A stretch of 64,000 bases of DNA from Pelargonium tetragonum. Taxonomy: Eukaryota; Streptophyta; Magnoliopsida; Geraniales; Geraniaceae. Positions 12,359 to 27,184 of this stretch are shown one piece after another (position 1 is the stretch's first letter; each line of letters starts with the position of its first letter). The stretch lies in NCBI GenBank assembly GCA_036897445.1, contig JAYMTL010000021.1, forward strand, positions 113,656-177,655, in the 5' to 3' direction. A program made the position numbers and the translations under genes. The notes under the pieces were generated by a model. It worked only from the letters and a program-made list of their open reading frames with translations. It made no database searches and was not told the DNA's origin.

Positions 12359-15300
12359 CCAAGAGAGGGCTTAGGATAGTGAGAATAAGAACAAAAGAGG
12401 TTTCTAGGCTTTTGTAGGAGCTTAAAGAACTTTAGAAAAGAAATTTTCCTACTATAAACGAAAGCTATTCAGAAACTTATCACCAAAAAATCCCCTACTT
12501 ACCTTGTTAAAACTATCTAATTTTATATCAACAAAAATCCCTTAGCGGATTTGGGATTTAGATAAAAAAGCAACTATATACCTTCAGAAGTATATTAACT
12601 TTTGTTAACTCCTTTCTCCAATTTACTAAGCAATATAAAACGGAAAATACGACCCTCTTACTTTCAGAAATTCGTGGTAGAAAGCCAAAGCTACAAAACC
12701 CAATAACCTTCAAAGTGCTCCTAAAACTTAAAGGGTTCCTTTATAAAATAGAAAACAGCTAGTATAAATTTAAGTAAAGCCGCATCACAAGTATCCATCT
12801 TTCACTAGATTGCATACTCTTAAAAATCATACACAAGACCTAAAAAGACTGAGAATGGATGATAACATTAGTAAATCTTAAAAACGGAAGAGATTAAACT
12901 CAGCTTCCTAGACAAGAGGTCCATATTTCTCTGCCTCTAAGAGGTATAGCACTGAGCTCTAAGATATTTGAGAAAACTATAGGGTATTCTCTTAGTAATT
13001 TGATAATTTACGGGTATAAAACTTTATTAAAAGTTTAACTTCAGTTCTTTTATTCCCTAACATCAGGATTCCTATTATCTAGAATCCAGAAAACCTAGAA
13101 GCAAAGGAACAAGCAAACCCCTTCTTTATACCCGCAAAGCTTCCTTAACTTAATTTATCCTTTATTTAAAAAAGGTAAACAAAAATTCCTTTATATATTA
13201 TATATAGTTTAATAAATTAGACTTTGTTACATATTGAAGTAAGTCCCATCCTTTCTTTTATATAGATTCCCGAAGTACTGTATGAGTATCTACAGGCAAT
13301 CCTGGAGGGTTTTCTCCTAAAAAGTTTACAGGTTTTATTCGCTTGGTATAAGGTTGGATTCCTTTTTTTACGTAAAGCCCTTAACTAAAGAAAAGCTGCA
13401 ATTATAAGGAGGGGGTCCACATTGAGAAGGAATTCTTGTCTAGAATTTTTAAAGACTGAAATATAGAGTTTTAGGACTTTTTAGTACCATACCGAATTTT
13501 AGGTAAGGTGTCTACATTTTATGAGATCCGTATTAAATTTCTATTTCTTACTTTATTTTATTAAGCGACGGGCGGAGAATTTTAATATAGGAGCCTCTTG
13601 TTATGCTTTTTTAAGTCCCAGTTAGTTAAGGGCTGTTGATTATGAGAGGATTTAGCTTTTTAATTATTAAAAGGGAAGAGCTCAAAAATCTTATTTTTTT
13701 AAGGAATAGCAGCTTTGGTATAGTATAAAAAGGAACCCGAGCTAAACGCTTGTAGAATATTAATTACAACGATGTAAACGTATTCATTGTAAGGCTGCGG
13801 GGATCCGGGGTCTTGAAATTCCTCTTTTCTAGCAAAAAATATAGTAGCGATAAGGACTACATCAAAATAGAGGCAGGCTAACTAGGGAGTAGTATATACA
13901 GGGGCTTTAGGTTGGTATCTAGTTTAGAGCTTTTACTTAATATTTTAGATTCGTAGTTATATAAAATGTAAAAGAGAGCAGGGGTTGAATCTCGTTAATT
14001 TGCAATACTATAAAAAATTTCTAATTAATTGAAATTCTAATCACATTCCAAAAAAATATAACACCAGACTTTTTCAAAGTTAGGGTCCGGTATAAAATTA
14101 TAGAAATTATAGTAGATAAGTCCCAAGAAAGAAAAAGACTTAAGGTACTCGTAGAATTATGAAACCGAAAGCTGATGTGACTATAATATATCAAATTTTT
14201 GTAACCAATAGCGAAATTTTAGACTCAATTTTACTGGATTTCCTGACTTATATGATGGTGTTCTAGATTTTCGATTTTCTAGGTGGGATTCCGTTTACAA
14301 AGAAAGGGGCTTGAAACTTAGTATTGAGCTCTTTGTGAAATTTAAGTGGGGGTATATCATCACAAAATGGTTGGGAGAGGAGCCTGCACTTTACTGAAGT
14401 GGGAACTCCCAGTTTGACTTTTAGTTAAAAGAGATTCTAGGACACAAAAAGGGTGTAATAAGACAAGAAACTTTTGAGGTTGTCCTACGTCGCATTAAGA
14501 AGTATCATGGTTCTAAAGAATCTTGATTTAGATAAGGATCAAAGGGTTTTTCTATATTTCAAAAAGTATAGGGAGATGCTTATTAAGAACTAAAACAAGA
14601 GTTTTTGCCTTGTTATATTCATTTATCCGGGAGCCGGTTACTCTGGTAGTGTTGTAGTAAGAAGGTGTAGAAGCTCGTTTTAGAATTCTACCCTTTTGAA
14701 TAAACCCAGGATTGCACTAGGCATTTTTACAGTACTTTTAAATAAAGACCCTATTTACGCTTCTTCTGTCCTCTAGGCCAGGGGTTTTTATTTCCAAGTC
14801 AAATCGCAGCATCGGGCGAAACTCTAGTAAATGAATTAGTTCCAACTTTGCTTTAGCTCTTGTTAGGCTGGGAAGAAGTCCTAATTCTAATTAAAAAACT
14901 TGCCGAGAAGTGAATTAATCCAAAACTTATTGACTGATAAAGTACAACAAAGCTGGATTACTGCGAATTGAATCCTGTGTATTTTGTGCCCTCTTAATTT
15001 TACAAGGACAAAGAGGGGTTGTCAATAAAAGAACTCCAGACGAGAATAAGGAAATTTCTTTATAACTCCCCTTCTAAGTAGTGGCTTCCCTGACAAGGAG
15101 GTTCTAAACTTGTTGTTATGTATTAATCAATTCATTACTCTATTTATAAAGTTCTTTTTCGCATATGTATAGTCAAAAGTAGTAGAATTAAAGCACGGAT
15201 ACTTTATGCTCTGTACAAAGGTATAAGTTCAAGTTATTGTGACAAAGCTCTCAATCTGGGTTATTCAAAGGTTTCTGCAATTAAATTAAAACTTGAAAAA

Positions 15301-18300
15301 GTTTGTTTAGTGAAAGTGGCCTTAGAATCGTTTTTTTATCGGATCCGAGATTCCCTACTGTTCATTTCTCGGAAGAGAGGAGTACTTTTACCTATTTAAA
15401 AGGGGTCTCTAAAAAAAATGTACTTGGTTTATATATCCTAAATTAGAAAGATTAATATTGTGATATTTTAGGCTAAATTATACTAAGGTTTAACAAGGAT
15501 CGTCCCACTATAATAATTGGATCCTGTTGTATCCTTAGGCTTTTAGTATAAAGTCTCTTGTGTAATCCATTAAGTTTTGTTGAAAGACAAAGTATAGGAA
15601 TATAACAGGATTTAAATCTAGGCTAAAAAGTGTACAATTCCTACAAACACTAACTTTATTTTTGATTAAAAAAGACCTCTCAAGAATTGCCCTGCGCGGC
15701 ACCCCGGTATTTCACTATTCGATACCCTATAAAAAAGACACTACAAGCAAGCCACTACAGTGTCTTATATCCTGGATTTTACTTTCTCCAGGAGACTCCT
15801 TATATAAAACAAATATAGCTGCTACACTTTCGGTTAACACCAAGAGGAATAATCAAGATATTATCCGCCCAAGGCCTCTGCTCTAGACCCATGCATGCTG
15901 TATATAAGCTTTAACAGGAATTTAAACCTCAAAGACAAGGTAGTAGAATGCTAAAATAAAATGAAATTTCCAATCTGTTTAGCAAGAGAGCCCTGCCTCA
16001 AACTAAGAAGATGGGGTTAAGCCCTAAATTCTGAAGTAAGTCCAACCTAAAAGGAAGACAATAAGGGCACCTTTAAATAACTAAATTCTAAACCAGTAAA
16101 ACTTGAATTACCGCTCATTAAATTCCCTTATATTTAAAAAAGGCGCAAAAAAGGGGCTCGTTAATTTATTACAGAGTTACTCTAAGCTTAGCATTTCTGA
16201 AGACTCTAGGCAAAGGCAAGCCTCGAATATATCATATAGAGTTGGATTTGAACTCTTAAATTCCATTTATTTACAGCGGCGATTAATCAGATGAGAAATA
16301 ACCGAAACCCTAGTATATATATCAGCAATCCTATACGTGCCCCCCTTTTCTACTAAACCGGGAATTCCTGAGCATTTCAAAAAGGAGAGCATTCGAACCT
16401 TGTACAAACGTACCAAAGAAATTTTACCAAGACTTAAAATATTCTAATACTCCCAACTTCCCTTATGAATAAGTTCCGTTACGAGGTTCCTTATATAATA
16501 TAAGTTAATTCTTCGCTTTACTCCAAGTTAGCTTACCCGGTCTTTAGGAATTTAATCCAGTATTGATTAAACTTTTCAAATGGGACAGTGGTTAGTGACT
16601 CCACTTCTAATTAAAGACTCCCGTTCTTCGTCTATAGGCTTGCTTTTGAACTTCTGATCCTTAGATTCTTGCGCTTACCTATTTTGTTTTACTATTTTAC
16701 AACCTTCTTTTTTTGTGTTACCCCAGGTCCTAGTACTTTCACTATTCACACTCATAGAGAGCCCGGAGAACCTATCTAATTATTTACGGAGGCTTCTTCA
16801 ATTTAGCCTCGATTAAGTTACTAAACCTCGGAAAAAGTAGCAAAGAAATATTCGGAGTTTACCTGAAAAAAGTACTTACCTGGGGCTTATGTATATACAA
16901 AAATGTTAAATACTACCCTTTTGTTACCCTAAAACTGGTAAATTCTCAATATCAAGCCTACTTTATCCAAAAAAATCTTAGACTAGAATATACTAAGAAG
17001 ATAAAAAACTTATAGCTTTCTAAGCGAAGTCACTTCACATGCATATAACTTGGCTTATGCCTCCCTTTTAATTAAAAAAACCTTTAGTAAATTCTTAAAA
17101 CGTGGAAAACTAAGCTTATAAAAACGAGTTAGTTTTAAAAAGTCCGTATAAAGGATTTCTTTATTTAGGATTACTCGAGTAACACGCCTACTAAAAATAC
17201 AAATAAAGAAGAAAACTTTTTAAAAAATCTTCTCTTGATATTGGTGAAAGTTTCTCTGCAACTTCTTGCTGCTTTAGAACAAGATTTTAGTAAAATGTAA
17301 GACTTACCTAGAGTGCTCTTTTTGCCTTTAACCAGTCGGAAATGCTACTTTTTATGTGCTGTCAACTCGTATTCCATTTTCTTAAGCAAGTTGTTATTCC
17401 TCGAATAACTATAACGGATATACCTGTAAGAAGACGTTTATATATATATATAGATTTGTCTTTTCTTCTCTTTGCACTTTCCCAGCCCAGAAGTGTATCT
17501 TATTGTATCTGGTACCAACCCCTAGAAATCTACACGCTCTTATAAAAGCTTAGAAAGTTCTAGGCTTAGCTTTAGCTATTCAAATTAGTTAGAGACGTTA
17601 AATTAAAAATGAAGTATATTCTTTTATTTCGGAGCTGCAGTATGTTACTACACAAAGCGGTGCTACTCTATTACATTCTATTTTTGATACTTCAGGAGTT
17701 TTCGAGGCTAGGATACTCCTTGCAGAACTCGGAGAGGGGCTCGCTATGACATAAAGGGGTCTTCTTATATTCGAATAATTTTTGAAAATGAATGAACCTA
17801 GTTTACCGAAAAAGCGAATGCTTACGGGTTACATGATATAAGAAGGGTTTTGACTTCCCGGATCTTTGTGTTTAATTAAAGGGTCCTGTATCCACCTTAT
17901 TGATTTATTAAGCGAGATTGTTAAAAGCACTTTGCTAAGAGGAGCCCTTTAGTATACTTTGGCAGTTGTAATCCTCATTTCAAATTTCGGTTTAGTTTAT
18001 TAGTAGTATGCGCTGTATGTAGGATACTTTTTTGTCTTGGGTACCCATTTTATCTTTTTGGAGTAGGCAATGTCAACAGGGGTTACTAAGTATATCTTAT
18101 AATACAAAAGCGTAGAAGCTATCGGAATTAGAAAGTTTTTACTATGTTTCTAAGAGCTAGGACCCCAAAGAGACCCCGTACGTATAGCCTTAAAAATTTC
18201 AAGGATATTTCTTAAGAAAAAAAGGTACAAAAGAGAGCTTTGGGGGTACATTCCCGGGGACTCCCCAGTCAATTATGAAAAGTAACATATAATGAGGCTT

Positions 18301-18429
18301 AAGTTATAGTAGAGATTTCTCGGAACAAATTCATTTCTATATTTCAGAGATTTTCATTTGACAAAAGGGCTGTAGGATTACTTTTAAGTATCTTTATCCT
18401 CAAACTTAAAGCTAACACTAGAAAGATTC
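12359..18429. other. AT-rich background, no gene seen
   Basis: Chance-sized frames only (63-74 codons at 15662-15886, 16103-16294, 17342-17545). There is a short TA run at about 17439-17452. A minus-strand GATTTGAAC at about 16246 looks like a T-loop but has no matching stems. The motif ACAAGG recurs at about 15002, 15093, 15495 and 15938. Confidence 0.55.
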
Positions 18430-18745
18430 TTATACTACCGTAAACCTCTATTACTATAATTTAAGAAAGACAATATAAGAGGTAACAACAGGAAGATTTT
18501 AAGAAGTCTCTACAGTAATACAAAAAAAAGGTAATACAAAGCTAGTAGCTATCAATTATCAATACAGATATCAAGAAGAAGTAGGAGTTTATGTTGTTCT
18601 TATGGTTAACTAAGAGACTTTACTGCAATTCTAGACGACAGCTGACTTATTAAGAAAGTAGGATAGCAGATTCCTAGTTTTGCCTTAGCTTATTAGAGAC
18701 CCCTCTTTTAATCTTACTTCTTAAGAGTCCCCTTATTAGTAAGTG
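18430..18745 (+). repeat. Dispersed-repeat copy, homologous to 60319-60430
   Basis: The clearest part is 18625-18745. GATTCCTAGTTTT followed by GCCTTAGCTT at 18669-18691 is repeated at 60362-60385 with a single inserted base. The flanks also align: AATTCTAGA upstream, CCCTCT and CCCCTTA downstream, spanning about 110 bases in the same order. The upstream part (18480-18600) is purine-rich and contains ACAGATATCAAGAAGAAG, which resembles 30355-30375 (TAGATATCAAGAAACAAG). I take it as a mutated repeat copy. Confidence 0.6.
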
Positions 18746-21700
18746 GGCTTTTTCTCTCTTTTTTAGCTACACAAGTAAAGATTTTTCAAGTCTTTTATGG
18801 CTAGTCCTATATACAGTTTAAGTTATAGGCTTTTGGAGGCAAATCTATAAAGTAAAGAGATATCTCTAAAATGAAAGAATATTTAATATTGCCGAACCGA
18901 AAAAGTTTTCCTCCTCAACTGGCTAAAATGAAAAACGGGGGAGTACAAAACGAATTTATGACCAGACAAAGCAAGGGTTTATTTACACAAAAAACCAAAA
19001 TCTCTGAGACCTACCTATAAGTGTATTATTCCTCTTTTAGACCCCACAAGGATCTAAATTCTCATGGGCATTCCACAAAAGTTACGTACTATTCGCGCTT
19101 TTCAGGAGAGCTTGAAATCTTAAAAAACTTACCAATACAAAAATCCTGATAATTAATCGTGCAATACTGCATAATGGAAAATCCTAGGCAATAACGCCAG
19201 ATTAAGAGGCAGGGGAGCCAGCCTTACACTCCGTCAAGAATCCTTATGGAACCCAGGAACTTGTAATAATTTTAATCTTTAAGCAAAAAAGCTTGGATAT
19301 ATGCTCTACGGGTACTTGACGAGAGGCTTTATAATTACAATATTTTTACTAAAAATCCAGCAGGACTCTAAACTAAAAAAACCTAAATCTTCCCCAACCC
19401 AAGTAGAAACTTAATAGTTGCTCTTAAACGGATCTGTCTGTTCCTTTACTTTACACACCAATAAAAGAAAAACTCTTGTTTATACAAAACTTCTTAAAAT
19501 AAAAAAAGAAATTATAAAGGCATCCACAAAACGAGAAAGGGACTCGCGGGCTACAGCTCTATTTACAAATTTGGAGACTTTCTATCGAGATCCAAGTATA
19601 ACAACTAAGTATTGCCTATACTACAAGAAAGACTTTTTTAACTCTCTGGATAAGTATATAAAAACCTAAAGCCCTCTTTCAATTCTTGTGAATTTACAGC
19701 CTATAATAAAGAAAATCTTGTTGTAGACCCTTACTTTACACGGGTAAATGCCCCAGAGTTATACTATACTTTTCTCGAGTTGAATCCTTTAATTTGTCCT
19801 TGACTGCAAGTAGGGCTGTGCTAGTTGAGTTTATGTATTTCAGTTATACTTCATGTCAAAATAAAAAAGAATATATAGAAAAAAGGAATTACTAAGGTTC
19901 TCTAGAATTAGTAAAACTAAGACTCTTGTAAAAATTTAGTAGAGTTACCCGTTCCAGAGGAAAGGAAGGATTCCAAAGCTCTAGGATTTCTTTTACTCTA
20001 GTTACAGGGCATATAATCTAGAATTTGTTTTCACTAAGTTAACCTAACAAGGATAGGCCCGTGTATACTATAACATAATTGAGTTTCCGCGCGGAATATT
20101 CCAAGATTTACCCCCCTTTTTTTGGATTCTTGTGATAGCTGGTAATTTTTAGTTAACAGGGGCTCTCGGGACCCTTTGAGTACTTATCCTTGTTCGACAA
20201 AGGGGCTCCCCTTATAATATAAGCGCCTCAAAGTTCAATCTAGTTTTAGTTATATACTACTTGCCGCCAACCGTACAGGAAATTCAAGTAAGGAAAAATT
20301 TTAAGTTAAGTATTAAGTAAAAGAAAAAGAAACTTCTCTTGAGATTCTTAGATTAGTACGGCTGCCATCTCTTTATTTAATTTAAGTCAATTTCTGGGTT
20401 CCTTTAGGATTTAACTTAGTAAAGGAGGTTGAATACAGTTATGAGTTTCTTTTTTCAGTGGCGTATATCCCCTTATTGTACGCCAGGTTATAAAAAGAAA
20501 CTTTGGATTAAGGCGAGAGTTTCGGATACCCTCATATATCAATTAAAAGAGCACCCGCATTGTATTTTATAAATACAGGAGTCCTGGTTATTCCGGGCCT
20601 TCTCTTAATTAGTTATATAAGGGCCCCCTCAAGAGGATGCTAGCATATAACCTACAAACAAAAGAATGCTTAAAGGGCTTGTGTACTAAAATAAAACTAG
20701 AGTAAATTGGCTTTTTAAGAGTCTTTTTAATTTTAACAAGACTAGAGATACGCTATTCAAAAGGGGTGCACTAGATTGTAGTTATATTCTTTTTCGCACT
20801 TCTTAGTAGGAGTTAGAATAATTCAATTGATATGTGGGGGGAATCTAAATCAAAGTATTCTAGATCAAAAATTACGGGGTTACTGGTATTATATTATAAA
20901 GTAGGGGAATAGGACACTACTCGTTACACAAGGATTACGTCAGTTCAATACAAGGAAAGCTTACATCTTGTTGGTATTTCACTTGTGTATAATGAAATTC
21001 AATTTCTCAATAAAGCTAGACTAAGTTACTTCTAATCTAAACAAAGGGGATTCCTCCCGGCCCCTTATACTGTATCGAGGAAGTCCCTAAGCGTTTCCCG
21101 CGGTCTTCCATAACATAATGAGGTAATATTATTCCCAGCTAAAAGCACTCAACAAGGTCTATTTGGTTTCCAATACTTTTTGAACGGGAACTGCAATGCT
21201 TGGGTTTGTAAGGGCTGGAACATAAAGCCCCGCTATTTCCGACCGCCTTGACTTTAGCTAAAAAACCCCACCAAACTAAAAGAAAGAGGAATAAAACCCC
21301 AGATATAGAGGGTGCGTTTAGGGCTCGGATTTGCGCGATCCTTTTGTCTAGAATACTGCAAGTTCCGCTATAAAAGTTTTACCCAACAAAAGAGACTTAA
21401 CAGAAGTTTGCTATAAAAGAGAGAGATTAATAAGATTTCCGGAAATTTCTCGCTCAACAAGAAATATCTAGGGTAAAAACAAGTGGTACAATACAGAAGG
21501 TGTAAAATTAGCTCAATAACAAGTATTAAATTGACCGACCTCAAAAGCCTCTGTTCCCATACTACTCTAGTTTGTATTCTTCAAGCAAGAAAACCCTTTT
21601 TTATTCCTGTGTCTTTATAATAAGACTCCTCCTTTTGGATATTTAGCTAAATCAAGAGTAAGAATTGAAACGGCCGAATCCTATAGGGCAACTCCCTTCT

Positions 21701-24700
21701 GTATATAAAAAACTCTTTATTAAATCCTGTTAGTAATCTGCCCTCTTTGCTTCGTTGAGATATACTACGGGCCCCCTTGTAAAAAAAAAAGTCTGAAAAT
21801 GTGGAAAGTTTTGATATAGACAAGTTTTTGAAGGTTTCTTAAATCCCTTTAGCTCTCGACCAACTCCAGTTAGTAAAAGGGTTTTTAGTTCTAGAATATT
21901 TATTACAAGATTGTCTCTTTATCTTTATTATGTTTGGGAGTTTAGCCCCGTATGAGGTATCCAAAGCTGCGGGTATTCTTAAGTTTTACAAATTCTCCTT
22001 TTTCTGACCGGATAATTTTATTAAAAGCTGCGCACCCCAGGGAAGCATACTTTACTTTTTGATAGCAAGAGGCTTGACTTTATACATACCTATATAACAG
22101 TCTTTCCGCCAATTCGGAGTTAATAGGCTTAAGAAGCTCCTACAAGTACAGGAGTAAAAACGGAGTACTCCCCTTAATTTAGAACGCGCCCAATCCTTGT
22201 TGAAAATAAGGATATTTCTTGTTACAGGGAGTTCGCTTTCCTAGGATCGAGAAAAATTCGCGGGTTTAAAAAGTCAAAGTCTAAGCATTTCAAAATTGAG
22301 AGGTAAACGAGAAACGGTATCTTGTTTTTACTATAACAAACGTGCGTATATTGGCTAATTAAGAGTCTCTCAACTATTCTATTTCATATTCACTCCTTGT
22401 AAATCTAAATTGTAGTCTTATTTGGCCGGTCTCTATCCCGAAGCTTAAATGAAAGGTTTTGGGTTATGAATTCCAAGGGAAAGCTTAGCTCTAGGCAGAA
22501 TAAGCTATGCGACCCGGCTGGTTTTTTAGTATAAAAGCACTTAACTCAAAGTCAATTGAAGTGAAATCACTTAGTCGCGCGGAGAGAAGAATTTTCAAGC
22601 AGTAATTATTCGAAATTCACTTTGTATAGAATCCTTATGGTTACTTAACTGTGCCTACTCTTTTTAGCCTTAAATTCTCTATAACCCTATCCTATTGTCC
22701 GAAGAATATTCCCACTAAAACTTATACTTCTAGAACTTCCTAAACAGAAAACCTCAAAATAGGAAACTTGTAATCAGAGGAACAAGGAACTCCTTTCTAA
22801 TCTAATGCGCCCGCTTCCTTAGCTCAAACTCCAAGAACAAAGAATATTACCCTATATAAGTAAGTGAACATTAACAAATCTAGATCCATTAGAACAATAT
22901 CAAAAAATTGTAAGGAAATTCCTTGTTTACCTCTCTTAAAAGCTTTCTTAGTCTTGATACCTTATTGCCTGTGTACCGTTCCTCAGAAAGAGAATCCTCT
23001 GCAATTCCCTTTTGAACTTGTTTAAGAAACCCACTCTTTCTTATAAAACAAAACTCTGTTCTGGATTAGAAGCAAGCCTGTTGAGACTCTCTTTAATCTT
23101 TTATATAGTTAAAGGTCCTGAATTTACATTATGGTTCTTTCGCCTTGTTATTATATCTTTCCCCCCTAAAGGATTTGTTCGGACTGAGTTACTTAGTTTA
23201 TAACACAAGACCTTGTACAAATTTCTTAATATAACCACGGGCTAGTAAAAGCCAGGAGTTCTAACCCGTAACATTTCTAAGACTCAAAAGGATCCATATA
23301 TAAATACCTTTTAAGGACTCTAGCAAAAGCTTTTCTTAAATATTTCTATACTGAGGTGGATCCTTTACTTATTGGTTAGCTATAAGTTACCCTAAATTTG
23401 AAGTGAAGTTTTTGCCACAACTTCGTTGACAAAGTACCTTTCATTTTTTTAGATCTAATAAGAGTCCTAAGTTAAACTTTTTATTAAGTTTATTTATTAA
23501 CCCGGGGAGCTCCTTTTATTCCCTTACTACTTAAAAATTCGAAGCTACCAAGGGTTCTAGGAACGAGCCCCTACTCTCCTCCTGGCTAATGCCCTTCCTC
23601 ATTTCAGAACAGGTAATAAATAATAAAAGGGCGGTTTTCTTTCTTAATCTTAACTGGTTATTAAATCTAAGATGGGACATGGGAATCCTGCTATTTATTT
23701 GTAGGCAACTCCTCTTATCGTGTATTCATTTGGGAGTGTTAAAGGGGATACAGGTACTCCCAGAGTATACGCCTGCGTTCGCGAGTAGATTATTTTATAA
23801 CTGTATAGTTTATGATTATCCTTGTCGATTTTGCCCTACATATTAAATGAAACTAAGCGGGCCTCCTTAGATAAAAGAAAATCTAATTACAAAAGAGTAC
23901 GCAAGTATCCCCTCCTTAATTATTTATTATAGAGAAGCGGGTTCCTATTAAAGAATTTACACGACACACTAAAAGAATACGAACTCTTTGCCTGTTTATA
24001 TATTATATAAAAATTTGCAGACCCCGCTTATGAGAAAAACCGGAACCTCAAAGCAGCAGCATGGCTTGTTAGCGGAACCCTTTAAGAGGTAAACTGCCGG
24101 GTAAGTTAGGAGTCGATATCCCCAAAACTGAATACTCAACAAGCCCTATCTGTAAATGGATTTGCTAACCCTAAACTGACCGAGATCTAAGATACTACTT
24201 TTGGAAGCATGTAACTAACTTAATGCAATTGTCTGAACTTGTATAGTCAGAAGAAGAGTAAGCAAATTTTATACAATAGAGAAAAATGAAACAAGAAGTA
24301 AGTACCCAACAAGCGTAAATAAACGACTAAATATTGATTAATCCACAAGCCTAGACCCCTCTTATTAGTTGACCCGATTCAAGCATCAGCATCCTTGTAC
24401 AATGAATTTTATAACCTAATATAACTACGCTTTACAGAGGTACTAAGTAATTTTTCTTAAGCTGTTTAACAAAGATTTTCCTATACCAACCATTACTAGT
24501 TCTACAAATTTAGACTGACTAAATACTACACTGGGTTTTCAAAAAATTCTAATTAAAAAAGAAACCCCTTGACTTTACAATTAAAGGAAAACGGAGAAAC
24601 TCTAAAAGGCATTTCTTCTTAAAACCAGTTCTTGCTAAACTAATCAACAGTTGGGAGAATTTCTTACATCAAGTAAAGACGAATCCTTTTTATATACCTT

Positions 24701-26099
24701 CTAACAACTTTAGTCGCTATTTGCAAGCTAAGAGAAGTGAAAAAACCTGCAATAAGGGGAGATTTATTCACAAGTAAAACCTTGTTCAGTTAGTGGAAAA
24801 CAAAAAGAATATTATTCCTGTACGAAAAGAAAGCCTATGTGTTTAGAACCGAGTGATTTTATAGTAATTTATAAGATGTGTACTGAATTTGAGGTATTCC
24901 TCATTAAGTTCTATTCCTGATACAAAGTAAAAAAACGAAGACTAAGGAACTTTTAATGAGTTCAATTGGGTACTCCTGCGGTATATATTCTAAGAAAAAG
25001 AAGCTTTTTTTTGAGAAGTCTGGTTTATTCATATTTATAAAAAAGGATTTAAGAGCTTTCCTAATAAGGTAATCTTCTAAATCAAAGTAAAGTTACAGAA
25101 TACAGCAACGCCTGCTTATGGATTCCTCTATATTGAGTGCCTTTGCATCTTCTACAGACTTTAAACTTTGTCCTAATTAAAATTGCTTTTGTTTGATTAA
25201 TGGATTTCTGGTTTTAATAACTTATCTCCACGAGCTTCACTTATATTTATATATGGAATTTCTTTATACAGAAGAATTAAGTAGCTTCAAAGCTAAGAGT
25301 TAACACTATAAGGACCCCGGTGAATCTTTCCGAGAGTCAAAATTTTAATTGCTATAAGGCACTCAAGCAGTCCAAGGACAGAGGAGGCACATACAATATT
25401 GTAAAGGCAGGAGCTAAGAAACCTTTCGGAGTTTGTACAAATCCCGAGGAAAAGGAGCATTTTCTATATTTTTTATACTAGCGCCCGCTTGGGTATAGGT
25501 TTTAGTAGGAGGTGCGCCATTTTTGAATTATAAAAGTAAGGAAAAGAAATTTAGGGGGTTCCCTATAATATAGTGTAAAAAGCAAAGAGGGGTTGTCTCC
25601 TTAAATAAATCCAGTAAAAATGCCATTATATGTTTAAGGGAGGAACACCCCCCGGGACCCCTCGGTTACAGTAAGCTATAACTATTAACTACTTATAAAC
25701 GATTAAACCTTATTACCCCCTATAAATTACACTAAAAAACGAATTCTAAGACCACTTTATACTTTATTAAATTTCTCTGCACTTTCATGAGAGGTCCCTT
25801 GGGAATAACTTTCCAAGATTTTCATTAGAAGGGCTTTTTATATTTATACTATATCGGACTCTTCTTACTATCTTACTAGGGGAATCCCTCTCTTTCTTAG
25901 ATTTTACACAACTATTAGAGGTTCCAGAACGGGGTACCTGGTAAAAGTAAAAGATTCACTATAAATATGCGCTAAGTGACTCATGAGGAGGTCTCTATAA
26001 AAAACCTTGCAGCATTCGAGAATCTGAGTTTCTCTTGCAATTCTTATTAAATACGCCTTAAGGTTTCTAAGAACAAAAGGGGCCCGGATTAGGTTATGT
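18746..26099. other. AT-rich background, no gene seen
   Basis: Frames at 19418-19669, 23012-23203 and 23589-23846 (63-85 codons) have ordinary local composition and no recognisable protein. The motif is dense here, including CCTTGT at 23211-23216 and 24393-24398 and ACAAGG at 22782-22787 followed directly by AACTCC. A run of ten A lies at about 21781. Confidence 0.55.
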
Positions 26100-26689
26100 A
26101 GATATAAAGTCTAATAGATAGTATATAAGCTGTATTCCTCAATGTACTATGTTCTTATCAGGAAGGAGGGAACAAATTTAATAAGGTAATGGTATAGTCT
26201 TTCCGACTGAAGGGAAACGAGGGAGGTTTATGCTACAAGTATTTATAGACTGACTTACACTATGGGACTATAGGAACACAATCAACTTCTTTTGACTTAC
26301 TTGTTCTTGACTTTCTTATAGTGCACTAACTTTGCTTTATTACTAAATTTTCTTTTTAGTTAATAGAAAGGTATAAAAAAAGTTTGTCTATTAGTTGACA
26401 TCTTTTATTCTCAATTCTTGTCTTAATTGTCTCCGTTAGAACAGGTAAATCATTCCCTAAGTTTCGTGAGTTCAATTAGCACCAGTAGCTTGAATTCTGA
26501 AGCGCAGTCAGTAGAAAAAGAAAGAATTAGATAGAAGAAAAACCTCTCAAATAAGCCCAGTAAAGTGAATTGTAGCTTTTGTACAAGAGTGAAAAAGCGA
26601 TCCAAATAGGAACAGAGTTAGTCTAATAAGTCAATAGAAGAAACAAGTTAAGAAAGATGTTGATGTGTCTATAAGGTATCTATGTAATT

Positions 26690-26810
26690 GTAATATACTT
26701 AATAGGTTACCTTTCCTCCGATACGCTGCAGTAGGGAACGCGAATCTACCCCCCCTTTTTTTCTACTACTATAGGGTTTCTTAGCAACAAACAAATAAGA
26801 CAGGAGGTGA
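26690..26810 (+). repeat. Repeat 3' box, first of two flanking 26818-27009
   Basis: TTACC then CCTCCGATACGCTGCAG at 26715-26731 matches CCTCCGCTACGCTGCAG at 62492-62508. About 55 bases further on, AGCAACAAACAAATAAGACAGGAG-type sequence (26783-26805) matches the stretch at 62554-62577. A second box of this family follows in the same orientation at 27185-27390. Whether these are direct terminal repeats of a small element or two tandem fragments cannot be decided by eye. Confidence 0.55.
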
Positions 26811-26817
26811 GTCTTAG

Positions 26818-27009
26818 GAGCTATCCCTAAGACTCATAAGAAAGAAAGCTACCATCAAAAGGATACTGATACAGAGTATTCTAGCTGTAAAGAAAGGGGT
26901 CTGTATAGCTAAGATACGTACAAAAGGAGGTATTATAGCTCTGAAGAAGTTTATAAGTAATTTAATAATTAAGAAGTTAGATTGCATTTCTGTTTCCAAT
27001 TCCCGATAA
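26818..27009 (+). pseudogene. Open stretch in repeat island, possible transposase remnant
   Basis: This is a 63-codon open stretch between stops on the plus strand. It has no good start codon and is rich in Lys, Ile and Leu. Its N-terminal third contains the sequence for KRILIQS, close to RRIPIQS encoded at 62395-62415; the DNA shares GGATAC-GATACAGAGTA. The opposite strand also has a 61-codon frame here (26814-26999), mostly hydrophobic, which I take to be its shadow. It lies between two copies of the repeat box. The family is not recognised. A decayed transposase is an inference from its link to 62287-62439. Confidence 0.35.
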
Positions 27010-27184
27010 TAAAGAAAAAAGTAAGACTACTCTATGAATAATCGATAATATACGCTCCCCCTACAATAAGAATACAGTAGCTATAGGGCTGCAACAAGAG
27101 AACTCCTATAACATAGAATCCTAAATTAGACCGCTAAGAGAAGAAAGAGTGTGTGCTATAACGGAAGTATAGGATTCCTTAAAC

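Noticed and set aside
23589-23846. 85-codon plus-strand frame with possible membrane segments
   Set aside because: Length is within chance expectation and nothing in the surroundings supports expression.
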